Part shown: positions 15,541 to 24,005 of the stretch, piece after piece
Position numbering within the stretch: the stretch's first letter is position 1
How the letters are laid out: the number at the start of each line of letters is the position of its first letter
DNA from: an uncultured Coriobacteriaceae bacterium
GTDB lineage: Bacteria > Actinomycetota > Coriobacteriia > Coriobacteriales > Eggerthellaceae
Direction: 5' to 3'
NCBI GenBank assembly: GCA_902779135.1
Contig: CACZAR010000015.1
Span: 1-55,337 of the forward strand
Length of the DNA stretch: 55,337 nt
Made by a program: the position numbers and the translations under genes
The notes under the pieces: generated by a model
The model's database searches: none
What the model saw: the letters and a program-made list of their open reading frames with translations, nothing else
What the model was told of the DNA's origin: nothing

Positions 15541-15569
15541 TTGCATGGCTTTTTGTGCTGGGGTATTAT
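15541..15569 (+). promoter_or_regulatory. promoter of tRNA-Leu
   Basis: TTGCAT and TATTAT are separated by exactly 17 bases. The -10 box ends 27 bases before the tRNA-Leu 5' end. Confidence 0.7.
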
Positions 15570-15596
15570 CTTTCTCGCTCGTTTAACGGGTCATAT

Positions 15597-15683
15597 GCGG
15601 GTGTGGCGGAATTGGCAGACGCGTACGGTTCAGGTCCGTATGGGGGCAACCCCGTGAAGGTTCAAGTCCTTTCACCCGCACCA
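15597..15683 (+). tRNA. tRNA-Leu (anticodon CAG)
   Basis: A class II tRNA with acceptor GCGGGTG paired to CACCCGC, discriminator A, encoded CCA, long variable arm and the anticodon loop TTCAGGT. It reads CUG codons. Confidence 0.95.
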
Positions 15684-15694
15684 TTTACACACTA

Positions 15695-15718
15695 GCCGTT
15701 CTCGCGAACGGCATTTTT
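15695..15718 (+). terminator. intrinsic terminator of tRNA-Leu
   Basis: A GCCGTTC-TCGC-GAACGGC hairpin is followed by ATTTTTG, 11 bases after the tRNA. Confidence 0.85.
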
Positions 15719-15735
15719 GTTATATGGGGGCTGCC

Positions 15736-16377
15736 ATGGCATTTGACGCATATATATTCGACCTCGACGGAACGCTGCTCAACACGCTTTCCGACTTGAC
15801 GAACATCACTAACATGGCGCTTGCCGAACACGGCATGCCCGCCCGTACGTCCGACGAAATCAACAGCTTCGTTGGAAATGGCGCACGTGTGCTTCTGCAA
15901 CGTGCTGCAGTTCCTGGCACCTCAGAGGAAGAGATCGATGAGATTCTCGCTCGGTGGAGAGAGCTTTATCCGGAGTTTGGGCACAAATATACGCATCCCT
16001 ATGAGGGAATGCCCGAAACGCTCGACAAGCTCAAGGCAGACGGAGCGAAGCTCGGCGTTCTGTCGAACAAGTTCGACGCCGCAACGCGCTTCGTGATTTC
16101 GGGACAATTCCCAGGTGTGTTCGACATCGTGTGGGGAGAAGGCCCGAATGTGCCGCGAAAACCAGACCCCACGGGACTGCTCAACATGATGGCTGAACTT
16201 GGTGTAAAACCCGAACGCGTGGCGTATATCGGAGACTCGGGTGGCGACATGACCGTCGCCCATGCTGCAGGGTGTACTGCAATAGGCGTGACCTGGGGTT
16301 ATCGCAGTGTCGAAGTTCTTAAGACCGCTGGCGCCGATATGCTCATCGACACGCCTTCCCAGCTCTATAATGTGTAG
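15736..16377 (+). CDS. HAD-superfamily phosphatase, phosphoglycolate phosphatase-like
   Basis: 213 residues with all four HAD motifs: DLDGTLLNT (nucleophile Asp, near residue 8), a Ser/Thr motif in GVLSNK, the Lys in RKPDPTGLL, and GDSGGDMTVA with the Mg-binding acidic residues. The helical cap (about 15-85) is of the Gph/PGP type. The substrate is probably a small phospho-acid such as 2-phosphoglycolate, but related HADs vary widely. The ATG at 15736 has GGGGG at a suitable distance; the ATG at 15724 has no signal. It is probably cotranscribed with the phosphohexomutase 26 bases downstream. Confidence 0.88.
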   Translation: MAFDAYIFDLDGTLLNTLSDLTNITNMALAEHGMPARTSDEINSFVGNGARVLLQRAAVPGTSEEEIDEILARWRELYPEFGHKYTHPYEGMPETLDKLKADGAKLGVLSNKFDAATRFVISGQFPGVFDIVWGEGPNVPRKPDPTGLLNMMAELGVKPERVAYIGDSGGDMTVAHAAGCTAIGVTWGYRSVEVLKTAGADMLIDTPSQLYNV

Positions 16378-16403
16378 CGTCGGTTCGAATGAAAGGAACA
16401 GCG

Positions 16404-18089
16404 ATGACGAGGGAAACCGAACTGCTTGCAACGTGGCTCGACAACGTGGAGGAAGCCGATCTGCGCGAAGAGCTCGAAGCCATGCGCGACGATGAAAAGG
16501 CGGCAATCGAAGCATTCCACAAGGACCTCGAGTTTGGTACCGCCGGCTTGCGCGGCATCATCGGTGCAGGCACCGACCGCATGAACGTTTATACGGTTGG
16601 ACGCGCTACCCAGGGTTTTGCGGATTACCTGGTTGCAAACTACGAGAACCCGTCCGTCGTGATCGGGCGCGACAGCCGCAACAAGGGCGAAGAGTTCGTC
16701 CGCCGCACAGCTGAGGTGTTCGCAGCCAACGGCGTGAAAGCCTACGTGTTCCCGCGCATCGTGCCGACGCCCACAGTCAGCTTTGGCGCGCGTGATTTGG
16801 GATGCGCCGGCGCCGTGAACATGACAGCCAGTCACAACCCCGCGCCGTATAACGGCTACAAAGCTTACGATCACACCGGTTGTCAGATTGCAACCGAAGC
16901 AGCCGACGCTATTTCTGCCGCCATCGCCAACGTCGATACGTTTAGCGGCGTCAAGATGTGCGATTTCGACGAGGCGCTCGCCGACGGTCGCATCGAATGG
17001 GTCCCCGAAGAGGTCATCGACCGCTTCATCGACGCCGTCGAGGCTTGCTCGGTTGCGGGCGAAGGCGCTGCAAACGATCCGCTGAAGGTCGTGTACACCC
17101 CGCTCAACGGTACGGGCCTCGAATGCGTCAGCCGCATTCTCGAGCGCGTTGGCATCACCGATGTGACGGTTGTTCCCGAACAGGCAGAGCCCGATGGAAA
17201 CTTCCCCACGTGCACCTATCCGAACCCCGAAACGCGCGAGGCTCTCAAGCTCGCCATCGAGCTTGCCGAAGAAGTGCATCCCGACCTCGTGTTGGCAACC
17301 GACCCCGATGCCGACCGCGTGGGTGCTGCCGTGAAGGACGGCGACGACTACCTGCTGATCTCGGGCAATGAGATGGGCGTCCTGCTGCTCGATTACGTCG
17401 CGCAGCGCATTGCGGATGATGAAGGCGCCGAAGCCATAGCGAACAAGGTCGCGGTTACAACCATCGTTTCGTCGGTCATGGTCGACTCCATCGCCAAGCA
17501 GTACGGTTTCGAGATGCGTCGCGTGCTCACCGGCTTCAAGTACATCGGCGGCGTCATCGCCGATCTCGAGGCAGAAGGTGCGCCTGACCGCTTCCTGTTC
17601 GGTTTCGAAGAGAGCTATGGCTATCTGAACGGCACGCACGTCCGCGACAAAGACGCCGTCGACGCATCGATGCTCATTTGCCAGATGGCGCAGTACTATC
17701 GCGCCAAAGGCATGAACCTGGCTGACGCTCTCCGCAATCTGTACGAGAAGCACGGTTACTTCCTGAACAAGACTCTGTCGTTCTCGTTCCCAGGTGTCGA
17801 GGGCGGCGAGAAGATGAAGTCCCTGATGACCGGCTTGCGCGAACAGCCGCCAGCCAACATCGCGGGTTTGGCTGTCGAAGGCGTCGTCGACTACGCGACG
17901 GGCGTCAACGGCTTGCCGAAGGCGAATGTCATCGAGTTCGATCTCGAGGGCGGCAACAAGGTCATCTTCCGTCCCAGTGGCACCGAGCCCAAGGTCAAGG
18001 CGTACTTGTTCGCTACACGCGAGACGCGCGAAGGCGCTGAAGAACTGCTCGGTACGCTCGAAGCCGCTGCAACTGAGGCTCTGTCGTAG
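16404..18089 (+). CDS. phosphohexomutase (phosphoglucomutase/phosphomannomutase family)
   Basis: 561 residues, the length of the PgcA-type alpha-phosphoglucomutases. Signatures are FGTAGLRG near residue 45, the phosphoserine loop TASHNP (about residue 137), the Mg-binding loop DPDADR (about 300), the sugar-binding GFEESYG (about 400), and the phosphate-binding RPSGTEPK (about 520). It interconverts hexose 1- and 6-phosphates and would feed UDP-sugar synthesis together with galE downstream. The start at 16404 follows AAAGGA. A terminator follows. Confidence 0.93.
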   Translation: MTRETELLATWLDNVEEADLREELEAMRDDEKAAIEAFHKDLEFGTAGLRGIIGAGTDRMNVYTVGRATQGFADYLVANYENPSVVIGRDSRNKGEEFVRRTAEVFAANGVKAYVFPRIVPTPTVSFGARDLGCAGAVNMTASHNPAPYNGYKAYDHTGCQIATEAADAISAAIANVDTFSGVKMCDFDEALADGRIEWVPEEVIDRFIDAVEACSVAGEGAANDPLKVVYTPLNGTGLECVSRILERVGITDVTVVPEQAEPDGNFPTCTYPNPETREALKLAIELAEEVHPDLVLATDPDADRVGAAVKDGDDYLLISGNEMGVLLLDYVAQRIADDEGAEAIANKVAVTTIVSSVMVDSIAKQYGFEMRRVLTGFKYIGGVIADLEAEGAPDRFLFGFEESYGYLNGTHVRDKDAVDASMLICQMAQYYRAKGMNLADALRNLYEKHGYFLNKTLSFSFPGVEGGEKMKSLMTGLREQPPANIAGLAVEGVVDYATGVNGLPKANVIEFDLEGGNKVIFRPSGTEPKVKAYLFATRETREGAEELLGTLEAAATEALS

Positions 18090-18122
18090 CGAAATTACGG
18101 CTTGCTCGTTTTGGAAACGACG

Positions 18123-18153
18123 AAACGCCGGCTTTCGGGCCGGCGTTTCTTTG
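18123..18153 (+). terminator. intrinsic terminator of the phosphohexomutase gene
   Basis: A ten-pair perfect stem (AAACGCCGGC with its complement), loop TTTCGG, then CTTTG. Confidence 0.85.
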
Positions 18154-18170
18154 TGCGTATGGATGCCGAA

Positions 18171-18431
18171 TTATTGGTGGGGTTTCAATAGATCGGCAGG
18201 TGCAACCGACAAGCTGTCAGCGATCCGCGCAATGCATGACAGCCGTACGTCGGCTTCGCCTCTTTCTATTTTGTCGAGCTGGGGACGGCTAACGCATGCA
18301 ATGTGCGCGAGCGTCTTTTTGGGCAAACTCTGCTCGGCGCGAAGCCGTTGCACGTTTCTGCCAACGGTTTCGTTCAAGGATGTCGCATGCTCGGGTTGGT
18401 TTTCAAAGGCGTCGTCATCGTGAAAGCTCAT
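18171..18431 (-). CDS. XRE-family transcriptional regulator
   Basis: 86 residues. A Cro/C1-type helix-turn-helix covers residues about 23-82 (VGRNVQRLRAEQSLPKKTLA, then SRPQLDKIERGEADVRLSCIARIADSL). No further domain is present, so this is a minimal DNA-binding regulator. It faces away from the LCP gene. The ATG at 18431 has no ribosome-binding site and lies 7 bases after a TACACT -10 box, which suggests a leaderless mRNA. A 6-bp inverted repeat upstream is a likely self-operator. Confidence 0.88.
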   Translation of the reverse strand: MSFHDDDAFENQPEHATSLNETVGRNVQRLRAEQSLPKKTLAHIACVSRPQLDKIERGEADVRLSCIARIADSLSVAPADLLKPHQ

Positions 18432-18438
18432 GCCCGCC

Positions 18439-18482
18439 AGTGTAGGGCGATGCTATGCCAGCGTTGTTGGATATAACCAACA
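18439..18482 (-). promoter_or_regulatory. leaderless promoter and likely operator of the XRE gene
   Basis: TACACT (18439-18444, minus strand) ends 7 bases before the ATG. Upstream, TGTTGG-ATATAA-CCAACA (18465-18482) is a perfect 6-bp inverted repeat located where the -35 region would be. This is a typical place for an autorepressor operator. Confidence 0.55.
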
Positions 18483-18550
18483 GACGACTGTGCGTTTCGG
18501 TGACTGAATTCAAGTGTGCATGTGCTCAGGGTGGTCGTAATGTGGCTGTC

Positions 18551-18579
18551 TTATGGGTAAAACGCCTCGATGCTAAAAT
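18551..18579 (+). promoter_or_regulatory. promoter of the LCP gene
   Basis: TTATGG and TAAAAT are separated by 17 bases, and TGC precedes the -10 box (extended -10). It lies 55 bases before the gene. Confidence 0.6.
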
Positions 18580-18633
18580 AAAAAAGTTGTAGAAGATAGG
18601 CTCAGCGCCGCGGAAGAACCAGGACACCTCTCG

Positions 18634-19714
18634 ATGGCTCGTAAATCGGTCAAGCGCAATCAAAAGATCAATACTCGAGACAACAGCGAAGCACCAATTC
18701 AGGGAATGAATCCCGTTACTCCTTCCCAGGACTATCGCCGCAAGGCGCAACAACCGCAAAATGCGGGCTATGTTCCTGCGAGCTATGGCGCGGCGAGCCA
18801 GTATTCCCGCAACAACGCTAGCTATCACGCAAAGGGTAAAGGTTCATCGAAGGGCGCGAAGGTCGTGGTCGCCATCATCTTCATCGCGCTAATTGCCACA
18901 GTCGCCGGTCTGGGCTTCTACGTGTACAAGCAGTCCCAGAAAGATGCCGTCAATGCCGACTTGCACAAGCTGGACGACGCTGAGATGCAAGCACTCGACA
19001 GTGCCTTGACGGGTTCGACGACGTTCGAAGAGCCGTTCACTGTGCTGCTGCTTGGGTCTGATGCTCGCGTAGACGACGAAAGCATGGGAGCGCGTACGGA
19101 TACCAACATCATCGTGCGTGTCGACCCGTTCACCAACACCATCACCATGATGTCGATTCCGCGCGACACGGCTGTTGACCTGCCTGGTGTGGGTATGGCG
19201 AAATTCAACGCTGCTTATTACTACGGCGGGCCGAGTGGCACGATTGAGGCAGCGACCAATCTAACGGGCATTCCTATCGACCATTATGCTGAAGTCAACT
19301 TCGAAGGCTTGGTCGATTTGATCAACGCTATCGGCGGCATCGACGTTTACGTCGACGAACGGATTGACGATCCCGATGCGGGTGATTACGTCATCGAAGA
19401 GGGCGAACAGCATCTCAACGGGGAGCAGGCACTCGTGTTTGCGCGCAGCCGCGCCTATGCGGACGGCGACTACACGCGACAGCGCAACCAGCGCAAAGTC
19501 ATCGATGCCATCATTCACAAAGGCCTCGAAGCTCCTGCAACCGATGATTCGCCACAACAACGACTACCCGGTCACGATCTACTCGGCGAACATCCCGTCC
19601 TATCCTGACATGATCGGTGATGTGTCCTACGTCATCGCGGAAGATGCCGGTGTGGCCGAGATGTCCCGCATTTTCATGGAAGGTGGAGACATTTCCCAGG
19701 TTGCTACGAACTAA
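18634..19714 (+). pseudogene. LCP-family (LytR-CpsA-Psr) gene with internal deletion and frameshift
   Basis: LCP proteins attach teichoic acids or other polymers to peptidoglycan outside the cell. The reading frame from 18634 gives a cytosolic tail, one membrane helix (about residues 73-95) and most of an LCP domain (LLLGSDAR, RTDTNIIVRVDP, MSIPRDT, GGIDVYVDE, LNGEQALVFARSR, RQRNQRKV). At about 19530-19560 the frame goes wrong and ends at 19608. The expected C-terminal part (from RHNNDYPVTIYSANIP) continues in the +1 frame to 19714. The stretch normally found between these two parts, several tens of residues, is absent, so this is a deletion that also shifts the frame. It is either a decaying gene or an assembly error. 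Confidence 0.8.
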
Positions 19715-19730
19715 TCGTTCGATTAAAAAG

Positions 19731-19856
19731 CTGGCGTTCGGTAAAGAGCCCAGCGAGGCAAGCCCGAGGAGCTGAGAAATCCACACGCCCGCCTTATGGC
19801 GGGCGTGTTAGTTCGAGGCGACGAAGCGGCGAGCGATGCTCTTTACCGAACGCCAG
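19731..19856. repeat. perfect 19-bp inverted repeat with a nested hairpin
   Basis: Bases 19731-19749 and 19838-19856 are exact reverse complements (CTGGCGTTCGGTAAAGAGC). Centred between them is an 11-pair hairpin, ACACGCCCGCC-TTAT-GGCGGGCGTGT (19783-19808). It lies between the convergent LCP and galE genes and may serve as a terminator for both. The outer arms are longer and more distant than in a normal terminator. Confidence 0.75.
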
Positions 19857-19861
19857 TATTG

Positions 19862-20989
19862 TTAGTCTGCATACCCATTCGGGTTGTTGGACTGCCAGCG
19901 CCAGCTGTCCTCGCACATGCGGTCAAGGTCGTATTCTGCCACCCAGCCGAGTTCGTCACGCGCCTTGTCGCATGCAGCGTAGTTCTCGGCGATGTCGCCA
20001 GCACGACGGGGTTTGATTTCATACGGGAGATCGCGTCCGCATGCTTTGCTGAAAGCTCGCACCACATCGAGCACGCTCGAGCCACGGCCAGTGCCCAGAT
20101 TGAAGATTCCCACGCCACGACGCGTTCCGTCTTCTGCAGGCTCTCCTGCAATCGAGCCGAGGCCGATTGCCGCGCCTGTGCCGACCTTGCCGCCCATCCA
20201 GCGCAACGCTGCAACGTGGCCGCGCGCCAGGTCGACGACATGGATGTAGTCGCGCACGCCCGTTCCGTCGGGGGTGGGGTAGTCGTCGCCGAACACGCCC
20301 ACTGCAGCGAGCTTTCCGACTGCAACCTGTGCAACGTAGGGCACGAGGTTGTTGGGGATGCCCTTTGGATCTTCGCCGATGAGGCCTGACTCATGTGCGC
20401 CGATGGGGTTGAAGTAGCGCAGCAGCACAACGTTCCATTCGTTATCGCCGATATAAAGGTCGGTGAGTACCTGCTCGAGCATCGACTTGGTCTGGCCATA
20501 CGGATTGGTGGGCGTGTGCTTCGGGCAATCTTCCGTGATGGGGATGAATTCCGGTTCGCCGTAAACGGTGGCACTGCTCGAAAACACGATGTTCTTCACA
20601 CCATGAGCGCGCGCGACGTCGCACAGGACGAGCGTGCCAGCAATATTGTTCCAGTAGTACTCGAGCGGTTTCGCAACGCTTTCGCCAACCGCCTTGAAGC
20701 CTGCGAAATGGATGATGGCATCGATGTCCCAGGTGGTGAATACATGCTCGAGGACTTCGCGATCGAGGATCGAGCCTTCGACGAACGCGCAGCGCTTTTC
20801 GTCAACGTTTGCTATGGTGCGAACGCGCTCGATGGCTTTGGGCGACGAGTTTGACAGGTCGTCGAGGATCACGACATAGTAGCCTTCGTCGAGCAGCTCG
20901 ACGCATGTGTGGCTGCCGATAAATCCTGCGCCGCCTGTGACCAGGATGGTCATGTTCTCTGCCGATTTTGCAAGCCCTTTGTTTGCCAT
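19862..20989 (-). CDS. galE: UDP-glucose 4-epimerase
   Basis: 375 residues. It interconverts UDP-glucose and UDP-galactose. The N-terminal NAD-binding motif TGGAGFIG is near residue 18, the SSSATVYG segment near 135, and the catalytic YxxxK is in NPYGQTK near 160. It is some 35 residues longer than most GalE proteins: it has 12 extra residues at the start and a glycine-rich insertion near residue 290. The start at 20989 is preferred over an inner ATG (20953) because GGAGGG precedes it at the right distance. With the upstream phosphohexomutase it supports nucleotide-sugar supply for surface polymers. Confidence 0.94.
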   Translation of the reverse strand: MANKGLAKSAENMTILVTGGAGFIGSHTCVELLDEGYYVVILDDLSNSSPKAIERVRTIANVDEKRCAFVEGSILDREVLEHVFTTWDIDAIIHFAGFKAVGESVAKPLEYYWNNIAGTLVLCDVARAHGVKNIVFSSSATVYGEPEFIPITEDCPKHTPTNPYGQTKSMLEQVLTDLYIGDNEWNVVLLRYFNPIGAHESGLIGEDPKGIPNNLVPYVAQVAVGKLAAVGVFGDDYPTPDGTGVRDYIHVVDLARGHVAALRWMGGKVGTGAAIGLGSIAGEPAEDGTRRGVGIFNLGTGRGSSVLDVVRAFSKACGRDLPYEIKPRRAGDIAENYAACDKARDELGWVAEYDLDRMCEDSWRWQSNNPNGYAD

Positions 20990-21126
20990 TGGGGACCCTC
21001 CGTTTTCGAATACTCCAGAGCCCCCCTATAATAACCTATGAACAAGATGGACTGCCGTCCGCAGGTCTGCGTGAAGGAGCAATTTCCCTTTTCGTGGCTT
21101 CGGCGGCGTGAGAGCGGAGGTTGACT

Positions 21127-22344
21127 ATGAGAGACTTCGTGTACTACTCGCCAACAAGGTTCGTGTTTGGGCGGAAGATGGTTGATACGACGGGCGCCGA
21201 AATGGCGGCAATGGGTTTCAACCGTGTGCTGCTCGTCTACGGCAAGGGTTCGGTTGTCCGGTCTGGCGTGCTTGACCGAGTGAAGGCGTCGCTTGAAGCT
21301 GCGGGCGTTTTATATGTTGAAGCGGGCGGCGTTCGCCCGAACCCCGAGGTCAACTGGGTTCGCGATGCCATTGCTAAAGCGCGCGAGAACGAGGTTGATG
21401 GTGTGCTGGCCGTTGGCGGCGGCAGCACCATCGATGCTGCTAAGGCAACGGCGTTTGGTATTCCCTACGATGGCGACGTGTGGGATTTCTTCGCCAAAGG
21501 CCAAAAGATCGAGAAATGCCTGCCCATTGCTGTTGTGCTTACGATTCCAGCGGCTGGGTCCGAAGCGTCTGCGTCGTGCGTCATCAGCTGTGATGCTGAG
21601 AACCGCAAAGTCGGAACGAGCGGGGACATCTTTCGCCCGAAGCTGGCCGTAATGGACCCCGAACTCACATTCACACTGCCGCCGTACCAGACCGCAGCTG
21701 GCGTGACCGACATGATTTCGCACATCTGCGAACGCTACTTCAGCGGTGTGGAAGCGGTTCCTGTGACTGATAACATTGCGACGGGGCTCGTGAATGCGTT
21801 GATTGATGAAGCTCCGCGCGCTCTCGAGGACCCAGAAGATTACGATGCTCGCGCAACGATCATGTGGGCGGGCATGTTGGCTCACAACGATATCGCGGGT
21901 TGTGGACGCAGCTTGTCGCCGACGGCGCGCGCGGGCGGTTGGGAGAGCCATGCGCTCGAGCACGAGCTTTCGGCTCATCATCCCGAGATCACCCACGGTG
22001 CCGGTCTCGCCGTTGTCATGCCAGCATGGATGCGCTACGTGTGGCGCAGCGATCCGCAGCGATTCCTCGACTTTGCGGCTGCGGTGTTCGGAATCGAGCC
22101 GGTTGACGACGAGTTCTCGCCGCGCGATGAGGCAATCGAAGACGCCGTGGAGGTTGCAATCGATGAGCTGCAGGCGTTCTTCCGCTCACTTGGCATGCCG
22201 GCGACGCTTGCTGACTTCGGATTGACGGCAGATGACATCGACCCGTTGCTCGAGACATTGCGCGTCAACAAGGGAGAATGCTTCGGCGCTTTCCAGAAGC
22301 TCACGCTCGAGGACTGCCGCAAGATTTACGAGAGTTGCCTATAG
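21127..22344 (+). CDS. iron-containing alcohol dehydrogenase
   Basis: 405 residues of the group III (iron-dependent) alcohol dehydrogenases, close in layout to the butanol dehydrogenase/YqdH branch. The NAD-binding loop GGGSTIDAAKA is near residue 97. Metal ligands appear in TDMISHICERYF and in HALEHELSAHHPEITHGAGLA (the family HxxGH-like region). It reduces or oxidises short-chain alcohols and aldehydes, likely with NADH. The ATG at 21127 follows GCGGAGG. It converges with the TatD gene and the two coding ends overlap by 19 bases. Confidence 0.92.
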   Translation: MRDFVYYSPTRFVFGRKMVDTTGAEMAAMGFNRVLLVYGKGSVVRSGVLDRVKASLEAAGVLYVEAGGVRPNPEVNWVRDAIAKARENEVDGVLAVGGGSTIDAAKATAFGIPYDGDVWDFFAKGQKIEKCLPIAVVLTIPAAGSEASASCVISCDAENRKVGTSGDIFRPKLAVMDPELTFTLPPYQTAAGVTDMISHICERYFSGVEAVPVTDNIATGLVNALIDEAPRALEDPEDYDARATIMWAGMLAHNDIAGCGRSLSPTARAGGWESHALEHELSAHHPEITHGAGLAVVMPAWMRYVWRSDPQRFLDFAAAVFGIEPVDDEFSPRDEAIEDAVEVAIDELQAFFRSLGMPATLADFGLTADDIDPLLETLRVNKGECFGAFQKLTLEDCRKIYESCL

Positions 22345-23063
22345 TTGAACAATCTGTGGAAGGTGCTGTCGATGATTTCGAGAGCACCTTCGCCTTTTAT
22401 GGCGGCAATTGCTTGGGAGACGGTGTCGAGCTCGTGGCATAGCTCGGTGAGTGAGTAGTCGACGTTCTGGCCGGGAGGTGCGTCCGTCTCGAGCAGCAAT
22501 TGCTTTGCGGGAATCGCCTTGACGTACTCGCGGCCTTTCGCAGTTGCAACCATGCGTGGGCCGACTGAGAAATAGCATCCTGCGACGATTGCGCGTTTCA
22601 TCTGGTCACTTGGGCCAGTGTACCAATGGAGCAGGCATGTGCACGATTCGAGCGCACCGCACGTCTCGAGGATGTCGAGCGTTTCGCGTGCAGCGTGCAC
22701 CGAGTGTATCGAGATGATCTTGCCACCCTGTTCGGCGCATGCGTTGGCAATGGTTTGGAACACCTCAAGCTGTGCATCGCGTGTTTCCTCATGGCGCCTG
22801 CTGAAATCGAGCCCCACTTCGCCAACGAACCGAACATCTTCGGGGATTGACGGCAAAGTTGATGCCGTTGTGTCATCGACCCACCAGGGGTGCATCCCCC
22901 AACCGACGTGTACATTCCCAAAATCGGAGAGACGTGCCCGCGCTGCGGCCCACCCATCGGGCGTTACCGTATTGGCGAAAAGCGCGATATCCGCCGAATA
23001 AGCGTCGGATGCCACTTGCTCGGCGTTTGCCATGAAATCAAGGTGAACATGTACGTCGTGCAT
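22326..23063 (-). CDS. TatD-family metal-dependent hydrolase
   Basis: 245 residues with TatD motifs: HVHLDF near the start (metal-binding His pair), GEVGLDF (Glu ligand), a His in IIHSVH-like position, HWYTG, and TDAPPG near the C terminus. TatD proteins are 3'-5' DNA exonucleases or related phosphoesterases; the precise role here is open. The start at 23063 follows AGGAG; the longer frame from 23102 lacks such a site. Its 3' end overlaps the convergent alcohol dehydrogenase gene. Confidence 0.88.
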   Translation of the reverse strand: MHDVHVHLDFMANAEQVASDAYSADIALFANTVTPDGWAAARARLSDFGNVHVGWGMHPWWVDDTTASTLPSIPEDVRFVGEVGLDFSRRHEETRDAQLEVFQTIANACAEQGGKIISIHSVHAARETLDILETCGALESCTCLLHWYTGPSDQMKRAIVAGCYFSVGPRMVATAKGREYVKAIPAKQLLLETDAPPGQNVDYSLTELCHELDTVSQAIAAIKGEGALEIIDSTFHRLFNYRQLS

Positions 23064-23102
23064 GAGGCGTCTCCTTTGGCGCGCCGAATTGCTTTCTCGC
23101 AT

Positions 23103-23108
23103 TATAAT
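23103..23108 (+). promoter_or_regulatory. possible -10 box for the amino-acid ABC ATPase gene
   Basis: A perfect TATAAT lies 38 bases before the start codon. The nearest -35-like hexamer (TTGGCG, 23077-23082) is 20 bases away, longer than usual. Confidence 0.4.
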
Positions 23109-23146
23109 AATCAGGTTACAAACGAATTTGCAGGAAGGGGCCTTTG

Positions 23147-23887
23147 GTGGGCGAATCCGACATCATGGTAAGCATCCAGCATCTCTCGAAGTCATTTGGC
23201 GAGACCGAGGTGCTCCGCGACGTAAACGTTGACGTCAAGCGCGGCGAGGTCGTCGTCGTGCTCGGACCGTCTGGCTCGGGCAAATCGACGATGCTTCGTT
23301 GCATCAACTTGCTCGAGAAACCGACGGGCGGTCATATTTTCATCGAGGGGCAGGAAATCACGGCTCCTGGCACCGACGTCGACAAGCTCCGCGAACATGT
23401 GGGCATGGTGTTCCAGCAGTTCAACCTGTTCCCGCATCTGTCGGCCAAGAAGAACGTCATGCTGGCGCAGCGCAAGGTGCTCAAGCGCAGCGAGCAAGAG
23501 GCCGAGCGCATCGCGCTCGAGCAGCTCGACCGCGTTGGACTCGCCGACCGCGCCGACTTCCTTCCGGCAGCACTTTCCGGTGGCCAGCAGCAGCGTGTCG
23601 CGATTGCACGTGCTCTCGCCATGGATCCGCATGTCATGCTGTTCGACGAGGCCACCTCAGCGCTCGACCCCGAACTCGTGCGCGGCGTTCTTGATGTTAT
23701 GCGCAGCCTGGCTGAAGCCGGCATGACCATGGTCGTTGTCACCCACGAGATGGGCTTCGCCCGCGAGGTTGCTGACCGAGTCATCTTCATGGAGGGTGGC
23801 GTCATCGTCGAAGAGGGCTCGCCGTCCGAAGTGTTCGACCATCCGAAGAACGACCGCACGAAAGACTTCCTCGGTCACATCAAATAG
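23147..23887 (+). CDS. polar amino-acid type ABC transporter ATP-binding protein
   Basis: 246 residues of the GlnQ/HisP class. Walker [10 protein letters not shown] (near residue 42), Q-loop ([10 protein letters not shown]), signature LSGGQQQR, Walker [13 protein letters not shown] and the switch His (VVTHEMGFA) are all present. No permease or binding-protein gene is adjacent, so its membrane partners must be encoded elsewhere. Start choice: GTG at 23147 is 6 bases after AGGAAGGGG; TTG at 23144 and ATG at 23165 are alternatives. Confidence 0.9.
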   Translation: MGESDIMVSIQHLSKSFGETEVLRDVNVDVKRGEVVVVLGPSGSGKSTMLRCINLLEKPTGGHIFIEGQEITAPGTDVDKLREHVGMVFQQFNLFPHLSAKKNVMLAQRKVLKRSEQEAERIALEQLDRVGLADRADFLPAALSGGQQQRVAIARALAMDPHVMLFDEATSALDPELVRGVLDVMRSLAEAGMTMVVVTHEMGFAREVADRVIFMEGGVIVEEGSPSEVFDHPKNDRTKDFLGHIK

Positions 23888-23933
23888 AGACAGGCATGTC
23901 GCCTGAGACAAAGCGCATCATTTCGCTCCAGTC

Positions 23934-23964
23934 AACTCAACGTTTCGCGCTCGCGTGTTGAGTT
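23934..23964. repeat. hairpin upstream of the second ABC operon
   Basis: AACTCAAC and GTTGAGTT form a perfect eight-pair stem over a 15-base loop. There is no T-run. It lies 42 bases before the ABC ATPase start and may terminate the upstream message or act in the leader. Confidence 0.4.
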
Positions 23965-24005
23965 TGCATGCCGTGCGGCGAAACGTATGGGAAAATGACT
24001 CCACT

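Noticed and set aside
18526-18828. A minus-strand frame opposite the start of the LCP gene
   Set aside because: It lies antisense to the LCP promoter and N terminus, without start signals; the composition is typical of a shadow frame.
19769-19779. GAGCTGAGAAA taken as a TPP riboswitch CTGAGA motif
   Set aside because: The rest of the TPP consensus (for example CCTGATCTGG) is absent and no thiamine gene follows.
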